Positions 1-7,392 of a stretch of DNA of 64,000 bases are shown in pieces. Where the stretch lies: positions 307,763 through 371,762 of the forward strand of contig NZ_BMPM01000004.1 of the NCBI RefSeq assembly GCF_014647595.1. The letters run 5' to 3'. The DNA is from Paenarthrobacter histidinolovorans (GTDB lineage Bacteria > Actinomycetota > Actinomycetes > Actinomycetales > Micrococcaceae). The position numbers were made by a program, and so were the translations under genes. A model generated the notes under the pieces. The model was not told where the DNA came from and did not search any database. It saw only the letters and a list, made by a program, of their open reading frames with translations. Positions within the stretch are counted from its first letter, which is position 1. Every line of letters begins with the position of its first letter.

Positions 1-2
1 TG

Positions 3-1241
3 GTTCTTACGCAGTACAAATCACACAGTCTTGACCGGCACATCTCGGAAACGTGGCGCATGTCCACGCAGCTGGGCCGGTACGTGGCTTCTGTTCCAGC
101 GCAGCAGCGCGTGGGCAAGAGCTGGTTCCTTGGCAGTGCCAATGCCATCTACCAATCACTGAACCTCATCCATGATGACGCCCCGGACATCGTGGTAGTG
201 GTCGGCGCAGACCACGTTTACCGGATGGACTTCTCCCAGATGGTGGAGCAGCACATCGCAAGCGGCGCGAAGGCCACCGTTGCTGCAGTACGCCAACCAC
301 TGAACATGGCCAACCAGTTCGGCGTCATCGAAGTGGACCAGAACGATCCGCAGAAGATCGCCGCCTTCGTGGAGAAGCCTGCCAGCACCCCCGGGCTGGC
401 AGCTGATCCTTCGCAGTTCCTGGCTTCCATGGGCAACTACGTCTTCAATGCCGACGCCTTGGTTGAGGCGCTGCATGTTGACGCTGAGCGCCTGGACACC
501 AAACATGACATGGGTGGCGACATCATTCCCTACTTCGTCGACCAGGGCGAAGCAGGCGTGTACGACTTCACGCTGAACGACATCCCGGGCGCCACTGACC
601 GTGACCGCACCTACTGGCGTGATGTGGGTACCATCGATTCGTTCTATGACGCCCACATGGACCTGATCTCCCCCGTCCCGGTGTTCAACCTGTACAACTC
701 CGAGTGGCCGATCTACACCCGCCAGAGCATCTCTCCGCCGGCAAAGTTCGTCCGTGGCGGGAACAACACCGTGGGCACGGCCCTGGATTCCATCGTTGCC
801 AGCGGCGTTGTCATTTCCGGCGGAATCGTGGAAGGCTCCGTCCTGTCCAACGACGCCTACGTTGCAGCAGGCAGCCGCGTCCAGGACTCGGTGTTGATGG
901 ACAAGGTTTACGTCGGTGAAGGGGCCGTCATCAAGCGGGCCATCCTGGACAAGAACGTCAAGGTGCCTGCCGGTGCAGCCATTGGGCTTGACCCTGCCTT
1001 GGACAAAGCCCGCGGGTACAAAGTCACCGAATCCGGTATCACCGTCCTTGCCAAGGGCCAGATTGTTCCCGAGCCCGGTGAGGCTGAACTCGAATTGTCA
1101 GCCCGACATCGGCGTGCGCTTCCGGAGGCCGTCAAAGCGGCCACCCACCACGACCCCGACATCCGCGACTCCGCCGAGAAGGTGGCCGCAGGGATCCAGT
1201 CCCGCGTGGCCGGGCCGGCATCGCAGGGCGCCGTGAACTAG
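3..1241 (+). CDS. glgC: Glucose-1-phosphate adenylyltransferase (ADP-glucose pyrophosphorylase), 5' partial
   Basis: Makes ADP-glucose from glucose-1-phosphate and ATP, the committed step of bacterial glycogen synthesis. The reading frame is open from base 3 ([14 protein letters not shown], a typical GlgC stretch), so the true start and the N-terminal GGxGxRL nucleotide motif lie before the window; an ATG at 60 is internal. Visible family features are [15 protein letters not shown] in the sugar-binding region, SMGNYVF, and a C-terminal left-handed beta-helix of hexapeptide-like repeats. About 50 residues follow the usual family end (near IVPEP), rich in Ala, Glu and His; this tail is not part of the core fold. 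No other glycogen gene is visible in the window. Confidence 0.95.
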   Translation, partial: VLTQYKSHSLDRHISETWRMSTQLGRYVASVPAQQRVGKSWFLGSANAIYQSLNLIHDDAPDIVVVVGADHVYRMDFSQMVEQHIASGAKATVAAVRQPLNMANQFGVIEVDQNDPQKIAAFVEKPASTPGLAADPSQFLASMGNYVFNADALVEALHVDAERLDTKHDMGGDIIPYFVDQGEAGVYDFTLNDIPGATDRDRTYWRDVGTIDSFYDAHMDLISPVPVFNLYNSEWPIYTRQSISPPAKFVRGGNNTVGTALDSIVASGVVISGGIVEGSVLSNDAYVAAGSRVQDSVLMDKVYVGEGAVIKRAILDKNVKVPAGAAIGLDPALDKARGYKVTESGITVLAKGQIVPEPGEAELELSARHRRALPEAVKAATHHDPDIRDSAEKVAAGIQSRVAGPASQGAVN

Positions 1242-1301
1242 GCTGCGGCCATCCCGCTGACCCGGACAGAACCCGAGGCAGGCCGGACACTCCCAAGGCT
1301 G

Positions 1302-1307
1302 TAAAAT
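1302..1307 (+). promoter_or_regulatory. Candidate -10 hexamer for a leaderless transcript
   Basis: TAAAAT lies exactly 7 nt before the ATG at 1315, with no Shine-Dalgarno sequence between them. That spacing would put transcription start at or next to the start codon, as in leaderless actinobacterial mRNAs. No good -35 element is visible. Confidence 0.4.
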
Positions 1308-1314
1308 CAGGTCA

Positions 1315-2766
1315 ATGAGCTCCACCGATCTGACGCCTGAAGAGATCCAGGCCTGCCTCAAGGTTCTGACCACGATCCACGTCTACGACGAGGAGCACCC
1401 GGACTACATTGCTGTCCGGCGTGCCACCGGCAAGATGTTCAAAGCCGTCAAGCGCCACCGCCGCGTCACCAAACGCGATTCCATTGCCGAGGCAGACCGC
1501 GCAGTCATCGCCCTCACGGCAACCGCCGCCCCGGACCGGATCGACGACGAGACGCGGGGCAACAAGCTGGCCCCCTCCGCTACAGGTGAGATTGCCGGAC
1601 ACCTGATCCGCTCGCGGCCCTGCTACATCTGCAAGAAGCACTACACCCAGGTGGATGCCTTCTACCATCAGCTGTGCCCCGAATGCGCAGCTTTCAGCCA
1701 CAGCAAGCGCGACGCCCGCACTGACCTCACTGGTCGCCGGGCATTGCTGACCGGAGGCCGGGCGAAAATCGGCATGTACATTGCCCTGCGCCTGCTCAGG
1801 GATGGAGCCCACACCACCATCACCACCCGCTTCCCCAAGGACGCTGCACGACGTTTCGCCGCGATGGAGGACAGCGGGGAGTGGTTGCACCGCCTGAGGA
1901 TTGTCGGCATCGATCTTCGCGACCCGGCGCAGGTCATGGCCTTGACGGACTCCCTCAACGAGGCCGGCCCCTTGGACATCATCATTAACAACGCTGCCCA
2001 AACCGTGCGCCGTTCTGGAAATGCCTACAAACCCCTGGTCGACGCCGAAGATGAGCCGTTGCCGGCCGCTCTTGAGGCTGCCAATGGCGGCCCGGAGCTG
2101 GTGACGTTCGGCCATGCCCACGACAAGCACCCCTTGGCCCTTGCCAGCAGTGTCACCGAGCCCCCTGTCCTGGCAGGTGATGCCATTACCTCCCTGGCGC
2201 TGTCCACTGGTTCGGCATCGCTGGAACGGATTGAATCAGGGACGGCCATCGACGCCGGCGGCCTGGTCCCGGACCTCGCCTCGATCAACAGCTGGACCCA
2301 GGTTGTCGATGAAGTGGACCCGTTGGAGATGCTGGAGGTCCAGCTTTGCAATGTCACTGCGCCATTCCTGCTGGTGAGCCGCTTGCGGGACGCGATGAAG
2401 CGTTCCACGGCGCACCGGAAGTACATCGTGAACGTTTCGGCCATGGAAGGCCAGTTCTCCCGGGCGTACAAGGGACCCGGACACCCCCACACCAACATGG
2501 CCAAGGCTGCCCTGAACATGATGACCCGCACCAGTGCACAGGAGATGCTGGACTCCGATGGCATCCTGATGACGGCTGTGGACACCGGGTGGATCACTGA
2601 CGAGCGTCCGCACTACACCAAGGTCCGGTTGATGGAAGAGGGGTTCCACGCTCCTTTGGACCTGGTGGACGGGGCGGCCCGCGTGTACGACCCCATCGTC
2701 ATGGGTGAAAAGGGCGAGGACCAGTACGGCGTCTTCCTCAAGGATTACAAGCCGTCTCCCTGGTAA
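1315..2766 (+). CDS. SDR-like protein with N-terminal zinc-finger extension
   Basis: A 483-residue protein, about twice the size of a classical short-chain dehydrogenase. Residues 1-140 are an extension ending in a Cys cluster, C-x2-C-x14-C-x2-C (CYIC ... CPEC), that looks like a zinc ribbon or treble clef. A Rossmann domain follows, with a variant glycine motif TGGRAKIG and IINNAAQ. The catalytic region has an Ser (NVSAMEG) and a Lys (NMAK), but the Tyr of YxxxK is replaced by Thr (HTNMAK). About 90 residues sit between the NNAA motif and the next helix, which is longer than usual. Substrate is unknown, and classical SDR chemistry is doubtful without the Tyr. It probably has its own promoter downstream of glgC. 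Confidence 0.75.
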   Translation: MSSTDLTPEEIQACLKVLTTIHVYDEEHPDYIAVRRATGKMFKAVKRHRRVTKRDSIAEADRAVIALTATAAPDRIDDETRGNKLAPSATGEIAGHLIRSRPCYICKKHYTQVDAFYHQLCPECAAFSHSKRDARTDLTGRRALLTGGRAKIGMYIALRLLRDGAHTTITTRFPKDAARRFAAMEDSGEWLHRLRIVGIDLRDPAQVMALTDSLNEAGPLDIIINNAAQTVRRSGNAYKPLVDAEDEPLPAALEAANGGPELVTFGHAHDKHPLALASSVTEPPVLAGDAITSLALSTGSASLERIESGTAIDAGGLVPDLASINSWTQVVDEVDPLEMLEVQLCNVTAPFLLVSRLRDAMKRSTAHRKYIVNVSAMEGQFSRAYKGPGHPHTNMAKAALNMMTRTSAQEMLDSDGILMTAVDTGWITDERPHYTKVRLMEEGFHAPLDLVDGAARVYDPIVMGEKGEDQYGVFLKDYKPSPW

Positions 2767-2778
2767 AGAAGCCCATGC

Positions 2779-2821
2779 ACAAACAAGGCCCTTAAGAGTG
2801 CTTCTTAAGGGCCTTGTTTGT
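2779..2821. terminator. Bidirectional rho-independent terminator
   Basis: Perfect 18-bp inverted repeat (2779-2796 and 2804-2821) with a 7-nt loop, between the convergent SDR gene and the transglutaminase gene. The outer stem carries A/T-rich flanks suited to both strands. Confidence 0.85.
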
Positions 2822-2831
2822 ACCTGGATTC

Positions 2832-3683
2832 CTAGGCGAGCCGGGTGATTTCCACGGACACGGAAAGCCCGGAGCCGCCACCTCCGGAGAGGATGCCCTT
2901 CAGCGGTGGTACGTCCCTGTAGTCGCGTCCCCTGGCAACCGTGACATGGTAGTCGCCTGCAGGCTTGTGGTTGGTGGGGTCCCAGCTACGCCATTCCCCG
3001 TCCCACCATTCCAGCCATGCGTGGGACTGGCCGGCTACCGTTTCGCCGATGTCGGCAGACGATCGGGGATGGATGTAGCCGGAAACGTAACGCGCGGGAA
3101 TGCCACTGCAGCGCAACGCGCCGATGGCGAGGTGCGCGAGGTCCTGGCAGACCCCCTGCCGCTGCGACCACGCTTGTTCCGCGTTCGTCGTCACGCCCGT
3201 GCTGCCCTTCATGTAGGTCATTTCGCCGGCCATCCAAGCGAAAACCGCCAGTGCGGCTTCGTGCGGATTCTTGCCCTTAACGATGCCGGGAACGATCCCG
3301 AGGACTTCCTCCCCCGGCCCGCTGAGCCGTGACTGCGGAAGCCAATCGCTGAATTCGTCCTGGATTTTTCCGGAGGCCATGACATCCCATCCCACGATGT
3401 CGTCCTCCACGGCCACCCGCTCCGTGCGGTGCACTTCCACGGTGGCCGTGGCAAGCACCTCGAGGCTCTCGTGGGGCATCTGCATGTCGAAAGCCGTGAC
3501 CCGGGTACCCCAATAGTCGCGGTACGTGCTGACCGAGGCCTGGTTGGGTGAGACCTTGAGGGAGGACTCCAGCACTACTTGCTGCCCGTCAGTCAGCGGT
3601 GTCATCCGGGCCTCGTTGTAGGACAACGTCACGCGGCGGTTGTACTTGTAGGCCGTCTTGTGGACGATGCTCAGCCGGGTCAT
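2832..3683 (-). CDS. Transglutaminase family protein
   Basis: A 283-residue protein with the bacterial transglutaminase N-terminal beta domain (residues 1-90) and a papain-like transglutaminase core. The triad is visible: Cys179 (QGVCQD), His221 (QSHAW) and Asp235 (SWDPTN). There is no signal peptide, so it is probably cytoplasmic. It could act as an amidase, peptidase or transamidase; the family has few characterised bacterial members. It is the last gene of a three-gene operon and overlaps the alpha-E stop by 4 nt, so the two are likely translationally coupled. Genes of this type regularly occur with alpha-E and circularly permuted ATP-grasp proteins, which suggests a shared pathway. Confidence 0.9.
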   Translation of the reverse strand: MTRLSIVHKTAYKYNRRVTLSYNEARMTPLTDGQQVVLESSLKVSPNQASVSTYRDYWGTRVTAFDMQMPHESLEVLATATVEVHRTERVAVEDDIVGWDVMASGKIQDEFSDWLPQSRLSGPGEEVLGIVPGIVKGKNPHEAALAVFAWMAGEMTYMKGSTGVTTNAEQAWSQRQGVCQDLAHLAIGALRCSGIPARYVSGYIHPRSSADIGETVAGQSHAWLEWWDGEWRSWDPTNHKPAGDYHVTVARGRDYRDVPPLKGILSGGGGSGLSVSVEITRLA

Positions 3684-4606
3684 GAAACTTCTCCCACCCA
3701 GGCGTGTTCATCAGCCTGATTGAAGTACTTACGGGAAATCGCGTCCGAAGCCTGGGTCACGGCCTTCTGCACACGTTCCATGTGCTCAGGCAGTTCCGAC
3801 ATGAGGTCATCGGTGCGGTGGAACTCGAGGAAGGTACGGGCCTGCCCGACGATGCGGCGGGCATCGTTGATGAAGCCAACGCGCTGTGCCGATGGGTCCA
3901 GTTTCGCGAGGCACTCATCGGCGTCGCGCAGCGCGTACACGATGGAGCGCGGGAACAGGCGGTCCAGGAGCAGGAATTCGGCCGCGTGCTGGTCGCCGAA
4001 AGCCGCCCGCCGGGTCCGGATGAATGACTCATAGGCGCCTGCGCACCGGAGCATGTTCACCCAGGACATCCCGGCGGACTGGACATCACGGGTAGACAGC
4101 ATGCGGGCTGTCATATCCGCACGTTCCAGGGACCGGCCGAGCACCATGAACAGCCAGCTTTCGTCGTGGCTGACGGTGGTGTCCGCAAGGCCCCGCACCA
4201 TGGCGGTTCGCTCAAGGACCCAGTTGCAGAAACGATACGTTCCCACCACGTCCTTGCGATGCTGGTTCAAGCCGTAGTAAGTGGTGTTCAGGCTCTCCCA
4301 CAGGGACTGGGACACCGTTTCCCTGGCGCGGCGTGCGTTCTCGCGGGCTGCCCCAAGGGAACCTGCAATGGACGAGGCGCTCTGCTTGTCATAGGCCAGG
4401 GCATGAAGCAGTTCCGGCAGGCCGAAGTCGTCGCTTTGGGGCTTGGCGCCCATGACTGCGAGGAGTTCCCTGGCTACGCTGCGCTGCTCCTCAAGAGGCA
4501 GGTGGTTCAGGCGCTCCAGGTGCACGTCCAGGATCCGGGCGGTACCGTCGGCCCGCTCTACGTAGCGGCCGATCCAAAAGAGTGACTCAGCAATACGGCT
4601 CAGCAT
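3680..4606 (-). CDS. Alpha-E domain-containing protein
   Basis: A 308-residue, mostly alpha-helical protein of the alpha-E family, recognised by its start (MLSRIAESLFWIGRYVERAD) and by a second similar element (LGRSLERADMTARML near residue 155). The family has no established biochemical activity. It is nearly always coded between a circularly permuted ATP-grasp protein and a transglutaminase, as here, so a role as partner or substrate-carrying scaffold of those enzymes is the usual inference. It is soluble, with no signal peptide or membrane segment. The short gap after the ATP-grasp gene (4607-4664) has no terminator. Confidence 0.9.
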   Translation of the reverse strand: MLSRIAESLFWIGRYVERADGTARILDVHLERLNHLPLEEQRSVARELLAVMGAKPQSDDFGLPELLHALAYDKQSASSIAGSLGAARENARRARETVSQSLWESLNTTYYGLNQHRKDVVGTYRFCNWVLERTAMVRGLADTTVSHDESWLFMVLGRSLERADMTARMLSTRDVQSAGMSWVNMLRCAGAYESFIRTRRAAFGDQHAAEFLLLDRLFPRSIVYALRDADECLAKLDPSAQRVGFINDARRIVGQARTFLEFHRTDDLMSELPEHMERVQKAVTQASDAISRKYFNQADEHAWVGEVS

Positions 4607-4664
4607 GCGGCTGTGCCTCCTTCGCGTGGTGCATGTCGAAGTTCAGGTGGTAGTTGGAGCGGGT

Positions 4665-6221
4665 TCACTGCTGCTGCTCCGTTTGGCGGTCGCGCCAGTT
4701 GCTTTCGACCGGCCACACGGAAACCTGTTCGCGCAGGGTGACGGACTGGCGTGGGACCACCTCGGCCGGCATCTGCGGCGAGTTCGCCAGGACCCAGGTG
4801 TCTTTCGAACCACCGCCCTGGCTGGAGTTCACGATCAGCGAGCCTTCCTTGAGGGCAACCCGGGTGAGGCCGCCGGGCAGAACCCAGACGTCGTCGCCGT
4901 CGTTCACTGCAAAAGGCCTCAGGTCGACGTGGCGGGGTCCGAACTTGTCTCCGGAGAGAGTCGGCACCGTGGAAAGCTGGAGCACAGGCTGGGCAATCCA
5001 GCCGCGGGGATCGGCAATAACGCGCTTGCGCAAGGCGTCCAGTTCTTCCTTGGAAGCGTCGGGACCGATGACGAGTCCCTTTCCGCCTGAACCGTCAACG
5101 GGTTTGACCACCAGTTCCTCAAGGCGGTCCAGGACATGTTCCCGGGCTTCCTTTTCTTCAAGCCGGAACGTGTCGACGTTGGCGATGATGGGCTCTTCGT
5201 GAAGGTAATAGCGGATCAGGTCAGGCACGTAACTGTAGACGAGCTTGTCATCTGCCACCCCGTTGCCTACGGCGTTCGCGATGGTCACTCCCCCGGCCCG
5301 GGCGGCGTTGACCAGCCCCGGACAGCCGAGCATTGAGTCCGAGCGGAACTGCAGGGGATCCAGGAAATCGTCATCGATGCGTTTGTAGATGACATCCACA
5401 CGTTGTTCGCCGGCAGTCGTCCGCATGTAGACGCGGTTGCCGCGGCAAATGAGGTCCCGGCCTTCCACCAGTTCCACACCCATGAGCCCGGCCAGGAGAG
5501 TGTGTTCGAAATAGGCGCTGTTGAAGACACCCGGGGTCAGGACAACCACTGTTGGATCGTCGACGCCGGCCGGTGCGGTTTTGCGCAGCGCCGAGAGAAG
5601 TCGCCTGGGGTACTCTTCAACGGGCCTGATGTGTTGCTGCCCGAAGGCTTCGGGCAAGCCTTTCGCCATGGCCCTGCGGTTTTCCAGTACGTAGCTGACG
5701 CCGGAGGGGACGCGAACGTTGTCCTCGAGTACCCGGAACGTGCCGGCAGCGTCACGGACGACGTCGATGCCCGATACATGGACGCGGACACCTCCGGAGG
5801 GTTCAAATCCGTGGACTGCCCGGTGGAAATGGGCGCTGGTGGTGACGAGTTGGCGTGGAATCACGCCGTCGGCCACTACGGCCATCCGCCCGTAGACATC
5901 GTTGAGGAATGCTTCGAGAGCTTTGACCCGCTGGGCTACTCCTCGCTCCAGCACATCCCACTCATCGGCCGGTATGACACGCGGGACGATGTCCAGCGGG
6001 AAGGGGCGCTCCTCCCCCGCGTAGTCAAAGGTGACGCCGCGGTCCAGGAAGGTCCGTGCCATGGAGTCGGCACGGGCGGTGACATCCGCCAGGGAAAGCT
6101 CCCGGAGCGCACCGGAGACCTGACCGTAGGATTTTCTGGCAACGTGGCCGGGGGCAAACATCTCGTCGTAGGCTCCACTGCGTGCAGCGGCCTCGGAGTA
6201 ATCCTGGAATAGGTCAGACAT
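4665..6221 (-). CDS. Circularly permuted type 2 ATP-grasp protein
   Basis: About 518 residues. Motifs of the circularly permuted ATP-grasp family are VVKPVDGSGGKGLVIG (nucleotide loop), WIAQPV, HVDLRPF and the C-terminal SSQGGGSKDTWV. The enzyme should form an amide or peptide-like bond using ATP; neither substrate is known. I chose the ATG at 6221 (MSDLFQDY), which matches the family's start; an in-frame ATG at 6257 would add 12 poorly conserved residues. AAGGTGA lies about 14 nt upstream of 6221. It heads the operon with alpha-E and transglutaminase genes, divergent from the yeiH-like gene, so a promoter must lie in 6222-6332. Confidence 0.9.
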   Translation of the reverse strand: MSDLFQDYSEAAARSGAYDEMFAPGHVARKSYGQVSGALRELSLADVTARADSMARTFLDRGVTFDYAGEERPFPLDIVPRVIPADEWDVLERGVAQRVKALEAFLNDVYGRMAVVADGVIPRQLVTTSAHFHRAVHGFEPSGGVRVHVSGIDVVRDAAGTFRVLEDNVRVPSGVSYVLENRRAMAKGLPEAFGQQHIRPVEEYPRRLLSALRKTAPAGVDDPTVVVLTPGVFNSAYFEHTLLAGLMGVELVEGRDLICRGNRVYMRTTAGEQRVDVIYKRIDDDFLDPLQFRSDSMLGCPGLVNAARAGGVTIANAVGNGVADDKLVYSYVPDLIRYYLHEEPIIANVDTFRLEEKEAREHVLDRLEELVVKPVDGSGGKGLVIGPDASKEELDALRKRVIADPRGWIAQPVLQLSTVPTLSGDKFGPRHVDLRPFAVNDGDDVWVLPGGLTRVALKEGSLIVNSSQGGGSKDTWVLANSPQMPAEVVPRQSVTLREQVSVWPVESNWRDRQTEQQQ

Positions 6222-6332
6222 GGGATTCAGACAATCACCTTTTTGAGTCGAGCGCATTACGCACTGATTGTGTCGCGGTTTCCGGGTGTTCCCGGTTTCG
6301 CCTTCCGTGCCCCCATCCGGCAGGGTTGAGGC

Positions 6333-7388
6333 ATGCCCTTCAACAGACTTGCGTCGCAGCTGTCACGGCTGGGGCCAGGCTTGGTCCTGAGCGTCGCCGC
6401 GACCGGCCTTGCCTTCACATTGCACGCATTGCTGCCTGCGGTTTCAGTCATTCCAGTCATGACGCTTGCTGTTGCTTTGGGTTTGCTCTCAGCAAATATA
6501 CCGGGGACTGCGGTGGTGGTTGCGGGGCGCGCCCGGCCCGGCCTGGACTTCGCCGGAAAGCACCTGATGCGTGCGGGCATTGTGTTGCTCGGCCTCAAAG
6601 TCAGTGTGGGTGACGTGTTGGGACTCGGCTGGTTGTCCCTGCTCCTGATCTCCGGGGTGGTCCTTGCCAGTTTCGCCGGAACCTACGGCCTGGCTAGATT
6701 GCTGCGCCTGCCCGGTGATGCTTCCTTGCTGATCGCGACGGGTTTTTCCATCTGCGGAGCCTCCGCCATCGGCGCCATGGCTGCAGTCCGGCGCATCAAG
6801 CACCAGGACACGGTGCTGCCCGTCGCCCTGGTCACTCTTTGCGGAACCTTGGCCATTGGTGTCCTGCCCCTCCTGATGCATCCGCTGAAGCTGAGTCCGG
6901 AGCAGTTCGGGGCCTGGACAGGTGCTTCGGTGCACGATGTCGGCCAGGTGGTGGCCACAGCGCAAACGGCAGGAACGGCGGCACTGGCCATCGCCGTCGT
7001 CGTTAAGCTGACCCGGGTGGTCCTCCTGGCTCCCATTGTGGCTGCGGCAGGCTTGCACCAACGGGTCCAGCATGTCCGCCGACGCGCCAACGGTTCGGCC
7101 GAAGCGGACGACGTCGATGGCCGGTTCCCGCCCGTCGTCCCGCTGTTCGTGGTTGGCTTCATCGCCATGGTGGCGGTCCGCTCGCTGGGGTGGGCGCCTC
7201 CGGAACTCCTGGAAGCGGCAGCGGTAGCACAGGACATCCTGCTGGCGTCGGCGCTGTTCGGCCTGGGTTCGGCTGTCCGCGTCAGGACCCTGATCCATAC
7301 CGGGGGGCGGGCCGCCCTGGTGGCGCTGGGGTCCTGGCTGATCATTGCCTCCCTGGGCCTGGGGGCTGCCTGGATCATGATTAGATAG
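6333..7388 (+). CDS. YeiH/UPF0324 family putative sulfate exporter
   Basis: A 351-residue integral membrane protein with about ten hydrophobic segments and typical family signatures (GLKVSVGDVLGLG, GFSICGASAIGAMA, TGASVHDVGQVVATA). The family is annotated as putative sulfate or sulfonate exporters, but transport has been shown for few members, so the substrate is inferred. A GGGTTGAGG stretch lies just before the ATG. The stop is 4 nt before the pepN GTG, suggesting co-transcription, though no functional link is evident. Confidence 0.85.
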   Translation: MPFNRLASQLSRLGPGLVLSVAATGLAFTLHALLPAVSVIPVMTLAVALGLLSANIPGTAVVVAGRARPGLDFAGKHLMRAGIVLLGLKVSVGDVLGLGWLSLLLISGVVLASFAGTYGLARLLRLPGDASLLIATGFSICGASAIGAMAAVRRIKHQDTVLPVALVTLCGTLAIGVLPLLMHPLKLSPEQFGAWTGASVHDVGQVVATAQTAGTAALAIAVVVKLTRVVLLAPIVAAAGLHQRVQHVRRRANGSAEADDVDGRFPPVVPLFVVGFIAMVAVRSLGWAPPELLEAAAVAQDILLASALFGLGSAVRVRTLIHTGGRAALVALGSWLIIASLGLGAAWIMIR

Positions 7389-7392
7389 CTGT

